This document shows positions 47,005 to 58,378 of a DNA stretch of 64,000 nucleotides, piece by piece (within the stretch, counting starts at the first letter, position 1; every line of letters starts with the position of its first letter). Source of the stretch: Hibiscus mutabilis. Its lineage: Eukaryota; Streptophyta; Magnoliopsida; Malvales; Malvaceae. The notes beneath the pieces are model-generated. The model was given only the letters and a program-made list of their open reading frames with translations. It was not told the DNA's origin and searched no databases. Position numbers and translations under genes: made by a program. The stretch is taken from contig CM033723.1 in assembly GCA_019671005.1 (NCBI GenBank), positions 13,841,254 to 13,905,253 of the forward strand, in the 5' to 3' direction.

Positions 47005-49727
47005 AGTGACCATTAACTTGAGAATTTATCTAGAAATATTTTATGAGCATGGTGTTGTTAGGCTTGTTCGAAAATGATTATAGGATATGAATTGAAACCT
47101 TTCAAAATTGAGAAATTTAGATTACTAGGCTCTCATGTGAATCGATAGAATAATTTAAGGTATTGTGCTTGTTTATCAATGTATTTGAATGCATGTATGG
47201 ATGTGAGTATGAATCAGGTCTGTTTTAGGGGCTTATAAGGGGCTGTAACATAACCAAATTGCTAAGGAAATGTGTATGGTTGCTGGAAGTTGAGGATAGG
47301 GTCCGCTTTGCAAAGATATCGACTGTTTTGACACTATTTTTAGGATGAATTTCGAATGTAAAAAAATGTAGTTTTCAAGTGATGTTTTACTGCTGTGCAG
47401 AATTTAGTTAAATACAGTGCAGTTTTATAATTATAACACAGTGCAGTCTTGATTTGGAATATAACAATGCATATTTTATAGCTTGAAATTGTGCAAGGTC
47501 TATATGGATAGAAAGACAATTAAGTTAGCTTTCCAATGGTGTAAACCAATTGAAATTCTGACTTACGGAATGAATGTATCTTGTCTTGACCTTGATTTAC
47601 TTGTATGAATTGTTAGAATAAGGAGTAAATCTTGTGGAAGAAGAAAGGAGTGGCCAAGCTAGTGGCAAACACAAAGGAGTTTGGATCAAAGACTAGCTAA
47701 GCTTGGAGTATTGTGAGTGTAGTTTACAATAGGGTTAGGACTTAGGTCCTAACCAAATGTGCATGATTATCTCCTTACCATTGATATGCCATGTTAATGA
47801 CCTCAATTTTAACTTGAAAATGAATAAAAGGGAAGAATGGACTAAACTAAAATTGTGAATAAGAAATAGCATGCAAATTGAGAAATTAATTAGAAAGAAA
47901 AGTGAAAACAAATGCTTGATTTCTTGTTCTTGATTTTGCCTATTCAAGTAATGGTATATATGTATGATAATGATATATGATGCTTGATCCTTGATCCTTG
48001 AATCATGAATGAAATTCACTTGAATACTTACTTGAATTGTATTGTCTTGATCATGAAACACATGAAAACCTGAATTCCAAAGTGTAGAGCTAAGGCTCAA
48101 TTGGCCTAAGGGCTGTGTATATGAACATGATCTTGCAATGTATCACTTGAATTGATCCTTGAATAAGTTATTGCTTGACATAAACATGTAATAATTGAAT
48201 AAGTGATTCATAATTGAACAAAGCCTTGGTTGTTAGTGGTCATAGGTAGAAGGGCATGCTTTAGAGTCTAGAGCTCATTGTGTTAGGGTGGACTACGGTC
48301 CAGGGCTAAGGCCCCTAATTGGCGACAGACAGAGGGTACGTATGTGTGGTCTTTGGCGACAGTAGGAGGTTTGACCAGTGCTACGGCACATCTTGTGGCG
48401 ACAGTTGGTTGGAGACTCGTTTACCTGGACAACTAAATACCAAAGGCTTAAACTAAAGAAAGCAAATGATAAATAATTGAAGAGTAAAGCTTACATGATA
48501 CTTGAGTGTCTTGATACATGAACCACTTGGTACTTGAATTACATGATACTTGAGTTACTTGATACATGAACTACTTGATACTTGAATTACATGATGCTTG
48601 AGTTACTTGATATATGAACTACTTGATACTTAAATTACATGATACTTGAATTACTTGACACTTGAATGCCTTGATACTTGAATTACTTGGTACATGAATT
48701 TCTACTTGAATGGTTTATAATCCTTCTTGAATCGATGTGTGCCTAATGTTTTTCTTGAAATGATATGTCATTAAATTTGAAAATGATAAGTATTTATTTA
48801 AAGCTTGAATTCGAATTGCTTCCATCTTTGACTAGGCTTCAACTTAGCTAATTGATACATGTATTGTTAATTGGTTAGAACTAGTTGCTACCTCACTAAG
48901 TACATTCTTGTACTTATCACTCTCGTTTCCATTCTTCCCAACCACAGGTTAAAGGATTCGATCATTGCTTGATCCTAAAGCCTGAATTCTTGAGCTCAAA
49001 GCAAGACACAAGCATAGCTAAAGTATGGACATACTTGTTTTGTACTCCTCTAGTTGGTGGCACATAGTTGTATATAATGTCTAGTGCATGCGTTTTGAAC
49101 ACTTGAACTTGTATATGTATATATGTCTTAAATGGGCCTATCATGTTTTGAACTTGGTGGTTAATGTAAATTAAGTAATGAACTATAATTCTATGTAATG
49201 GAAATGTATCTTGCTACGCATATAAGTATTGATATGTGTCTAATGAATGTTCAAAGTAATTGACCTAGACTATTAGGTTATTCGAATGTATTGTGAAAGA
49301 ATAGTCTCTTGTGTACACATACCTTGTTGTAGTATTTTTATAAGCTTGAATGGTAAATGCCGAAAGGTAAGGGTGGCATATGCTTGCTTGGAATCAAGGT
49401 ATGTGAAATGGTTCATGTCTAGTAAGTTATGCATGAAATGTTATATGTAATCAAGTTAATGAACAATGAAATGAAAATGGAAACTTGTTTGCTTTGTGGT
49501 TTCGAATGATCATGTTGTATGATGATGATAATTAAAATTTTTGGTAACCTATAATGTATGTAAAGGTGGTTGCTTACATGATAAGTTTTAAATGTTTGGT
49601 AACTTGCTAGTTAAGTAACTCATCTAATAGGGATGGGTTAACCTATTATTGCCTTGTTTTTTCTTGTATTGTTCATTAGTAACGCTCCCGGACCGGTTTC
49701 TTGCCAACCCGGGTAGGGGGTGTTACA
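47005..49727 (+). repeat. Element E 3' LTR, part 2
   Basis: Resumes the LTR after H and ends GGGGGTGTTACA. Compared with the 5' LTR it lacks most of the TGCAG cluster and its downstream sequence (the gap lies near 47490) and a shorter block near 47570. The 48-bp higher-order repeat lies at 48495-48720, and a perfect GTGC-TACG-GCAC hairpin at 48378-48389. Confidence 0.9.
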
Positions 49728-49732
49728 GTTTA

Positions 49733-52069
49733 TAACAGCATAGATTATAAGGGAATATATCGACTACATGGAGTACCAGCCTCAATAGTATCTAATAGAG
49801 ATTCGAGGTTTACTTTAAGATTTTGGAAGGTTTGAAAGATATGAATATTAAAAAGTCAGAAGAAGTAATATTATTCCTAAGGGAATATGTATGTTTTTGG
49901 GTGGATTAATGCCACAAAGTAGTACTTACAATAGAAGTGACCTAGAAAATTTTCTAGGAGTTACTAGAGCTGAAAGCTCAGCTGTAAGAATTGTTAGACT
50001 GGAGTTATAATAAATCCAGTGTACTATTGTGAGAAGCTCCATAATTATTCATAAAGAAGGAAGATAGTCCTTTACGACCATGTAGTGATTATTTATAAAA
50101 GGAAAATAAGAAAAAGATAATGATATATTTTCTATTAGGATTATCAGTTAACCTAAACCAGAAAGACTGGATGTGAGTTTGGGTATTTCTTAGGTCATAT
50201 TACTTCAGCTATAGGGACCCGAGTCGATCCTAAAAATATTACAGAGGTTCATAGTTTCTTAAGACTTATTGGTTATGATCAAAGGTCTGTGAAAGATTTC
50301 TTGATGATATGTTATGAGCTTGTGTAATTCAGTTTGAAATCATGGAAAAGATATATATCGTTAGTAGAAATTGCTTATAGTAATAGTTATCAAGAAAGTA
50401 TACAGATGGCACCCTACGAGGCTCTCTATGGTCAAAAGGGTAAATCATGATTAAATTAGTTCGAGTTGAAGATCATAAATTAATTAAGTCAGATTTATTA
50501 CTAGAAATGGAAGGAAAAGTAAAGATTATACAATATAATCTTAAAAAGATTAATGATCGACGGAAGTCTTATGTAGACTTGAAAGGAAAAGATATTCAAT
50601 TCGAAGACAAAGGAAGAACATGATGTCTATGTTCGCATTGTTGTTCAGACTCTTCAAGAAAAGAAGCTATATGCTAAGTTGTTAAAGTGTAAACCTTGGT
50701 TGCCGGAAGTTGCTTTTTCTTAGTCATGTGGTTTTGACATAAGAGATAAGAGTAAATCCCAAGAAAGTACCAACTATAGTTGAATAGAAACCTCTGAAGA
50801 ATGTTTTCGAGGCTCGAAGTTTCTTGGGACTTGTTGGTTATTATCAAAAGTTTGTAAAGAATTTCTCGATGATTGCCTTCCCACTGACCAAGCTATTGAG
50901 GAAAGGTATGCCATTCAGTTGGACAGACAAGTGCCAATAAAATTTTGAGACATTAAAGAAGATATTAATCGAAGCCCCGATATTAGTACAACCAGAACCG
51001 GGCAAAGATTATGTAGTTTATAACAATGTTTCTCATAAAGGTTTGGGAAGTGTACTTAAGTAACAAGGAAAAATAGTGGCTTGTGCTTCGAGACAACTTA
51101 AGATGCATGAGAGGAAATTATCATACTCATGATTTAGAGCTGGCAATGGTTGTATTTGCTTTAAAGATATAGTTTCATTATTTATATGGTGAATGACGCT
51201 ATATTTACATAGATTAAAGAAGTTTAAAGTATCTATTAACTAAAAAGAAGTTGAACCTGAGGCAAGAAGGTGGATAGTCATTATAAGGATAAATCTGATC
51301 GAAATAAAAAATTTGATATCGGTTTTAAAATTAAAATGCATTAGAATGTATTGAATTTGGAACGAACAAGATTGTTAAGCGTGCTTAGGCCAGAGATATT
51401 CAAGGATGGGTAACCTTCTGGGAAGTGTTATGGAATCAAATTTTTGATCGAATAAGTAGAAGTAGGAGAAATCGAAGACATTGAAATTAGTCTGATGGAT
51501 GTTTGTATTATGGAGGAAAAACCTATTTTTTTCAAATGATGAAGAATTAAAGAAACAACTTATCTTTGAAGTACGCTATAGTCCTTTGATTGTACATCTA
51601 GGTGGAAACCATATGTATCAAGATTTAAAGAATCAATCTTGATAGCCAAGCATGAAAAGAGTTATAACTGAGTTTGTTTCTAAATATCTGACATGTCAAC
51701 AAGTAAAAGTAGAACTTCAGGTACCTTCTGAATTGTCGTGACTGATTTTAAATTCTCAGTGGAAATGAGAACGAGTGATGATGGATTTTATATTAGAACT
51801 ATCTTTGACATCGAATAAGAAGGATTCAATCTGGTGATTGTTGATAGATTGAGTAAGTTAGCACACTTTATCCATGTTCGAATAGATTACCCTAGGGATA
51901 AGTATGGTGAGTTGTATATCAAGGAAATAAGTCAATTTAGCTTGTTAAAGTTCTTTGGCGAAATCATAAAATTGAGAAAATGACTTGGGAAAGAAAAGGA
52001 GATGTGAGAAAGCAGTTTCTTCACCTTTTTGAACCAGGTACGTGTTAAAATTCGAGGATGAATTTTCTT
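49733..52069 (+). pseudogene. Element D pol remnants in scrambled order
   Basis: Fragments in order: integrase core (RLHGVPASIVSNRDSRF, 49757-49826); an RT thumb piece (CEFGYFLGHITSAIG near 50165-50220); an integrase piece (IQMAPYEALYG, 50400-50440); RT thumb to RNase H (AKLLKCKPWLPEV, VEARSFLGLVGYYQKFVK-like, VVYNNVSHKGLGSV; 50620-51270); the integrase zinc domain and core (YLTCQQVKVELQVP; 51530-51905); then VLWRNHKIEK from the chromodomain (51950). A normal pol has each domain once. No catalytic FIDDI box is found and stops are frequent. Confidence 0.75.
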
Positions 52070-52083
52070 AAGGGGGAGAGAAT
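52070..52083 (+). other. Element D polypurine tract
   Basis: aagggggagagaat directly precedes the 3' LTR. Confidence 0.85.
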
Positions 52084-52152
52084 TGTAGTACCCCAAATTT
52101 TACTAAGTTGATTAAGGATCATTTAATACTAAGATAATAGCTTAAAAGTTAT
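52084..52152 (+). repeat. Element D 3' LTR, first 69 bp
   Basis: TGTAGTACCCCAAATTTTAC and the following bases match the start of the 5' LTR (14919) with four changes. The LTR is cut at 52152 by element F; the rest lies beyond the window. Confidence 0.9.
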
Positions 52153-53726
52153 TGTTAAGTGTTCAAAAGTACTATTTTTTACACTTTTTATTCATATTAT
52201 TGCTAGACTTAGGCTCATATTAGTTGCATTATTAGCCATTCATGCATGTTTGCACTATTTCCTTGGTGGACAGGCTTGATTTCATATTTTTCTTAATTTT
52301 GTGGAAAAAGATACTGCTTTGGTGTGTTTTTTTGTGTGTACAGAATCACTTGCCAAAACAAGGCTGGAACCAGTTGCTAGGGCAATGCATGAAGGAGATG
52401 CCGAACCAGTTGCCAGGGCAATGCATGAAGGAGATGCCGAGGTAGTTGCCAGGGCAATTTTCGATAAGGGATAAGATGATATGGTAGTCAAAATTGATGA
52501 CTAGATAAGCCCAAGATGACGTAAAGCAAAGTTAAATCCCAAAGGAGTTTGATTTCCATGAAGAAGTTAAAGAGAAATTAAATCCCAAGAAGATATGAGA
52601 AGTTCTAGAAGGAATTTAAATATAATAAAGAATTATATTCTTTAAAGATATTTAATTCCAACTTAACTTCCTCCTCAAAAAAGAATTTGACCTAGTCCTA
52701 TAAATTGAGGACCAAGCCGTCAACTCCAAAAAGAGACAGGAGAGAAATTTCGACAAGGAGAGAGGAGAGAAATTTCGACAAGGAGAGATGAGAGAAATTT
52801 TGACAAAGAGAGGAGGGAGATTTTGAGAAGAGCAGGGAGAGATTTTGACAAGGCTTCAACCATTCTTCATCTTTTTCTTTCTTGTTCAATTAGGTTTATG
52901 CTAGGAATTCTTTGTCTTGTGTTTATTTGGAACCTAGCCATGAACTAAATCTATTTGGCTAAGGTTATTGTGTTTTGTGGTTGTGAGAAAAAATTGGATT
53001 TTCTTTAGGTAAAAAGAGTTTGCACTTCCAATTCAAGGTTTAATCATTCTTGGTTTTTCCTCTTGTTTGCGAGTGAATTGGGAGAGGATCTCGTAACTTC
53101 ATCTATTTATCTAATATCGGGAGAGTTAGATTCAAGAAACGAATGATTATGGTCTTTATTCAATCTATTGATGGTGAAGATTAATTCGGCTTAGGAATAA
53201 GTTAAGGATTTCAACGGCTAAGAGGAGCGCAAGATTGGTTGTTGTTCACCCTTGATTCACGCAAGGATGTATTATCAAGGCATGCACAAATAGCTAGAGT
53301 TTTGACTTAGGGATAAGAAGAAAACATTGAAGAACGCTCCGCTGAACCTTGAAGTTGCTGCCCAACCTCCCAAACAGTTGCTCAGCCAGTCCCCCAGGCA
53401 ACCGTCGATTAGTTGCCAAGGCAACCCCACTGCGCAAGTTGCCACGGCAACAGAGTTGCCCTTGCACTCTTTTACCAAGACGATCCAATCAGCTATCACA
53501 CCTCAACTCATGATAACCTAGCCTATTCTCTCTCATTTGATTACATCTTCTTATACTTTATTGCTTTCTAGTTTAGTTGTTAGTTAAACTCCTACAATCA
53601 CTTACTTGTGTTTTTACTTTTTACAGTGGAAGAGATTAGATTCTTGAAGTGGCACTAATCCATGTGGAGACGATATATTTTATACTATAACTTGCGACGT
53701 GTACACTTGCACAATTGCGGAGCACT
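52153..53726 (+). repeat. Element F 5' LTR (about 1.57 kb)
   Basis: Same family as the G LTR along its whole length. It includes the 36-bp repeat, a purine-rich block of repeated gagagaaatttcgacaagga (52738-52850), and gttgccaaggcaac (53412-53425) and gttgccacggcaac (53438-53451). The end is set at gcggagcact by comparison with G; the terminal CA is not clear. Confidence 0.85.
52371..52460 (+). repeat. 36-bp tandem repeat in F 5' LTR
   Basis: Units start at 52371, 52407 and 52443 with cagttgccagggca or a close variant. The 3' LTR copy starts at 62879. Confidence 0.88.
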
Positions 53727-53784
53727 TTTTATTTTTCTTGTTTAAGATTCAAAGGGCTAACAAACTTTGGTTTTGCATTGGTAT
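53727..53784 (+). other. Element F leader lacking a primer binding site
   Basis: Only about 58 bp separate the LTR end from the gag start. The TGGCGCCGTTG site seen in G is absent, so a deletion has removed it. Confidence 0.6.
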
Positions 53785-55520
53785 ATGACCAGGTCGAGAC
53801 CGATTCCACCAGAATATCCCTTTGATCCAGAAATCGAACGAACCTTGCAAAGACTCAGACGAAGGTTAAGAGTAGCAATGGCTAATCAAGACGGCAATAT
53901 AAATCAGGATGTTCTAGCGGGAGGAGTGATTGTTGCATGAAACAGAACTATTCGAGACTATCTTGAAGAAGATCTTGAAGGACTTAATCCAAGAGTTGTT
54001 ACGCCTGAAATTGAAGCTGACCACTTTGAGTTGAAAACGGTGATGTTCAATATGATTAACAAAATTGGTCAATTTGGAGCTCAGCAACTGAAGATACACG
54101 ACAACATCTTAAATCTTTCCTCGAGATTTGTAATTCATTCAAAATACAAGGAGTCCCCCGACGTTTTACGACTAAGATTATTCCCCTATTCACTGAGGGG
54201 TAGGGCGAAAGCATGGTTGAATAGTATTCCTGCTGGATCAATAGGATCTTGGACCGATCTTTGTCGTGATTTCCTTGCTCGATTTAATCCTACAAATTTG
54301 ATTGATAAGCTTTGTAACGAAATTACTTCTTTTTGGTAGGCAGATAATGAATCCATGTATGAGGCTTGGGAGCGATATAGAGAACTTCTACACAAATGCC
54401 CCCTACACGGATTCCCAGTGTGGACACAAGTAACAATGTTTTACAACGCTGTGAATACACCAACAAGGATGATGCTAGATGCCTCGGCAAACAGCATACT
54501 CCTAGATATGTCGCCGGAGGAAGCAATGCAAATTCTAAATAGGCTTGCCAAGAATAATTATCAATTCCCATCCGCTAGAAGAAGAGGAGTTAGACGCCAA
54601 GCCACAATGCATGAACTGGGATTATCAGACTCAATTTTGGTACAGTTGGCTGCTCTAACCAAGATGGTCCAGAACATTCAGAAACCAAACAACACACAGG
54701 AGGTCAAGGTAATGGATTCCTTTTGTGAGTTATGTGGTGGTAACCATGATTCTTCTGAATGTATGCAAAATTCAAAATCCAGCTTTTATGTGGGGAATTA
54801 CAACCGGAACAACAATGTGATGTCCAATACATACAATCCAGCTTGGAAGAAGCCTCCGAATTTTTCATGGAGTAATCCCAACAATGCTCTAAACCATAAC
54901 AATCAAAATGCACAAGCATCGAAATTCCAACAAAATATGCCACGGCAACAGTTGTTGCAGAACAACCGACAACATCTAGTTCTTTGGAAAATTCTCTCAA
55001 TGCTTTTATGTTGAAAACTGAATCTTATATGGCTGAGAATAGTAACTTCATAAAAAGAACCAATGCTTTTATTAACAGGACCGATATGAGATTGCAAAAC
55101 CAAGAGGGAACAATCAAATCATTGGAAAATCAAGTCAGACAATTAGTTCAAAACCTGAATACTAGACCGCAAAGAGGTTTACCTAGCGATACTGAAGTCG
55201 CAAGAGGAACTGGCCATGAGCAACGTAAGGCGATCACCACTAGAAGTGGCCAACAACTTAAAGAGGCTCAAGCTCGCTCATCAAACAAAACTCCACAAAA
55301 AGAACTAGACGAACTCAGCGGCAAAGCCTCGGATGCTGAACCAGGAATTGCAGCGGCAACTAGAGATAAGCATGCCTCGACAACCGGCGATAAGGATGCC
55401 GATGCAACCAACGATAGGCACGCCACGGCAACCCTAGTTGATAATGCCTCGGCAACTCCAGTTGCCTCAGCAATGCCATCAATCAGGTTCCAGACTAATG
55501 AAAGGGTCGAAGATATCTGA
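53785..55520 (+). pseudogene. Element F gag polyprotein
   Basis: Starts at ATG 53785 (MTRSRPIPPEYPFDPEIERT). The capsid is clear: DVLRLRLFPYSLRGRAKAWL, IPAGSIGSWTDLCRDFLARF and the MSPEEAMQILNRLAKNNYQF segment. The zinc knuckle CELCGGNHDSSEC lies near 54727-54765. In-frame stops are TGA 53938-53940 and TAG 54337-54339, and the frame shifts between 54890 and 54945. After the shift come a coiled-coil-like segment (KSLENQVRQLVQNL), the conserved AITTRSGQQL and an Ala/Thr/Asp-rich tail (about 55340-55480) built from the GCC-xCG-GCA-AC motif. Confidence 0.9.
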
Positions 55521-55559
55521 CTTCCACCACCATTCCCACAAAGGTTGAAGTGACAAAAG

Positions 55560-56440
55560 CAAGAATATCAATTCAAGAAGTTTCTTGATATTCTTAAGCA
55601 AGTCCACATCAACTTGCCATTGGTTGAAGCAATTGAACAAATACCAAACTGTGCCAAATTTCTTAAAGACATTGTGTCCAAGAGAACAAGGCTAGGAGAG
55701 TTTGAAATAGTTGCCGCAACAGAGGGATGCATGGCCATGTTGCACAATCGCATGCCACCCAAGTTGAAGGATCCCGAAAGTTTCACAATACCGTGTTCCA
55801 TCATAAACCACTATGTCGGGAAAGCATTATGTGACCTTGGAGCAAGCATAAAGTTGATGCCTAAATATCAGTTTTCCAGAAACTAGGAATCGGGAAGGCA
55901 AGACCTATAACAGTTATGCTACAACTAGTCGACTTATCCTATGTGCATCCAGAGGGAAAAATCGAAGACATATTGGTAAAAGTTGATAAATTTATTTTTC
56001 CCGCTGATTTTATTGTTTTGGATTGTGAAGCAGATGAACATGCACCTATCATTCTCGGGAGACCCTACCTATCAACAGGGAGAACCTTGATCGATGTTGA
56101 AAAGGGAGAACTCACAATGAGGGTGAATGACCAGCAAGTTAAACTAAATGTGTTCCAAACACTAAGGCATGCCGATGATCCGGATGAATGCCAACTTCTT
56201 CATGCCACAACAGAGTTTAACTTCGACGAGGAATTTAGTTGCCTCAGCAACTACATTGCCAAACAAGAGGAACCTGGGGAGTATGAAGAACCAATTGATG
56301 AGGAACAACAAGAAGAGGAAAATTGGTTAGTCAATCGACCAGGTACATACTTTGAACCACTGGATTACTCAGGTAAGGAAGGTAAACTCGAGAAGCCCTC
56401 CATTGAACAACCACCGATTCTTGAGTTGAAATAGTTGTCA
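55560..56440 (+). pseudogene. Element F aspartic protease and acidic spacer
   Basis: Opens with HINLPLVEAIEQIPNCAKFL and LGEFEIVAATEGC, then the active site CDLGASIKLM at 55830-55859 (D-L-G-A instead of the commoner D-S-G, usual for Athila). A frameshift occurs near 55885. The second half (VKVDKFIFPADFIVLDCEAD, IILGRPYLSTGRTLIDVEKG) is intact from 55916. An acidic spacer with EEPIDEEQQEEENW follows, ending at a TAG at 56432-56434 beside another GTTGtCAGGGCAAC motif. Confidence 0.9.
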
Positions 56441-58009
56441 GGGCAACTAAAATATGCTTACTTGGGAACCGATAATACATTGCCTGTAATTATTTCCTCT
56501 AAGTTACAGCCTGAACAGGAAAAGAAGCTGATCAAAATATTGATGATACACAAGAAGGCAATAGGTTGGACAATTGCCGACTTGAAGGGAATTAGCCCGG
56601 CAGTGTGCATGCACAAGATTTTGTTGGAAGATGATCACAAACCTTCGATTGAGGCCTAGAGGAGACTGAATCATGCCATGAAGGGGTTGTAATGAAAGAA
56701 ATCATCAAGTGGCTTGACGCTGGCATCATATACCCTATCTCTGATAGTACATGGGTAAGTCCAGTACAACGTGTACCAAAAAATAGAGGTATAACAGTGG
56801 TAAGTAATGAAAACAATGAACTCATTCCAACCAGGACTGTGACTGGTTGGAGGGTTTGTATGGATTATCGAAAGCTAAACAAAGCCACTAGGAAAGATCA
56901 CTTCCCATTACCCTTTATTGATCAAATGCTTGACCGTCTTGCAGGTAAACCCTTTTATTGCTTTCTTGATGGTTATTCAGGTTACAATCAAATTGCCATA
57001 GCACCAGAAGATCAAGAAAAGACAACCTTCACATCTCATATGGTACTTATGCTTTCCGAAGGATGTCGTTCGGATTATGTAATGCCCCGACAACCTTCCA
57101 AAGATGCATGATGGCACTCTTTTCAGACATGGTCGAAGACTTCCTTGAGATCTTCATGGATGATTTTTCGTTTTTGGTAATGACTTCGACAGTTGCCTCG
57201 GCAATTTAGAGAAGTTGTTGGCAAGATGTGAAGAAACCGATTTAGTCCTTAATTGGGAGAAGTGCCATTTTATGGTAGATGAAGGAATAGTGCTCAGCCA
57301 CAAGATTTCATCCAAGGGAATTGAAGTAGACAAAGCCAAGGTAGACGTGATCGAGAGATTACCCCCACCAAGTTCGGTTAAAGGAATCCGAAGCTTTCTT
57401 GGACATGCAGGTTTTTACAGGAGGTTCATTCATAATTTTTCTAAAATTACTAAACCCTTGTGCACTTTGCTTTAACAGGATAAAGTCTTTAATTTTGATA
57501 ATTCTTGTGCCCAAGCATTCGAAACCCTAAAGGAAAAGCATGCCTCAGCACCCATTGTCATTCCAACAGATTGGATGCTAACTTTTGAGCTCATGTGTGA
57601 TGCAAGTGATTTTGCGGTAGGAGCAGTCCTAGGCCAACGCACAGGTAAGACCTTTCATGTGATATACTACGCTAGTAAAACTCTTAATAGTGCTCAAGTG
57701 AATTACACAATAACAGAGAAAGAGTTACTAGCAATAGTTTTTGCATTTGACAAGTTCTGATCCTATTTGATTGGTACAAAGGTAATTGTTCATACGGACC
57801 ATTCTACAATTAAGTATCTATTTGCTAGAAAGAATGCCAAACCTTGTTTGATTCATTGGATATTGCTTTTACAAGAGTTTGAAATTGAAATTAAGGACGG
57901 GAAAGGAACAGAAAATCAAGTGGCCGATCACTTATCATGCTTAAAACGCAATAGGGAGGAGGACGTGGATTTAGAGATATGCGATGAATTCCTGGATGAG
58001 CAACTGTTA
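56441..58009 (+). pseudogene. Element F reverse transcriptase and RNase H
   Basis: RT shows IIKWLDAGIIYPISDSTWVS, WRVCMDYRKLNKATRKDHFP and FCFLDGYSGYNQIAI-like sequence, then a frameshift near 57050. The catalytic FMDDF box is intact at 57153-57167. The rest to 58009 stays in one frame with stops TAA 57473-57475 and TGA 57758-57760. RNase H has FELMCDASDFAVGAVLGQR, EKELLAIVFAFDKF and VHTDHSTIKYL. At 57188-57201 the conserved SCLGNL codons coincide with the nucleotide motif ttgcctcggcaa. Confidence 0.92.
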
Positions 58010-58378
58010 GTTGCCTCGGAAACCATGGATGCGCACGCCTCGGTAACCCCTGACGCCTCGGCAACCATGGATGTGCATGCCTTGGCAACCCTCGACGCCT
58101 CAGTAACTCTTGGCCTTCACAACTCGGCAACCCTAACGCCTCGACACCATGGATGCGCATGCCTCGCAACCCTCGACGCCTCAGCAACTCTTGACGCGCA
58201 TGCCTTGTCAACTTCAGACGCATACTCCTCAGCAACCACTGATACGCACACCGCGGAAACCACTGATACGCACGCCTCGGCAACCATGGACGCGTATGCC
58301 TCAGTAACTCTAGACACACAGGCCTTGGCAATCTTGGAAGCAGTTGCCACGGCAACACATGCCTCGGCAATACCCTGG
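58010..58378 (+). repeat. In-frame motif expansion between RNase H and integrase of F
   Basis: About 122 codons made of 18- and 24-base units encoding A-S-A-T-(L/M)-D with or without A-H. It lies between DEQLLVAS and IPWYADLVNFLV, which are near neighbours in related Athila polyproteins as I know them. About sixteen units can be counted. A perfect GTTGCCACGGCAAC lies at 58343-58356. No stop interrupts the whole stretch. Confidence 0.9.

Larger units (their letters stand above)
28670..49727 (+). mobile_element. Element E: chromodomain Ty3/gypsy element split by G and H
   Basis: The 5' LTR is 28670-32416 and the 3' LTR runs 43128-49727 with H inside. The flanking duplication GTTTA is perfect (28665-28669 and 49728-49732). 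The internal order is primer site, gag, protease, RT, RNase H, integrase, chromodomain. G interrupts the RT. The two LTRs differ at about five positions over their first 230 bp by eye, so E is younger than D. All frames are broken. Confidence 0.93.
14919..52152 (+). mobile_element. Element D: decayed chromovirus hosting K and E
   Basis: The 5' LTR starts TGTAATACCCC at 14919. The same sequence, with four changes in 69 bp (TGTAGTACCCC...), follows a polypurine tract at 52084. Between them lie the rest of the 5' LTR, a tRNA-Met primer site (28318), a leader, and scrambled RT/RNase H/integrase remnants. Gag and protease are missing. K is inserted in the 5' LTR, E in the internal region and F in the 3' LTR, so D is among the older insertions. 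Confidence 0.85.

Noticed and set aside
47735..48100. 121-residue minus-strand ORF in E's 3' LTR
   Set aside because: The homologous part of the 5' LTR (about 30430-30790) gives no comparable ORF in the same frame, so it is not conserved coding sequence.
57891..58370. 159-residue minus-strand ORF rich in LRR, PRR and HA residues
   Set aside because: It is the complement of the short-unit array in F pol; the repeat keeps several frames open at once.
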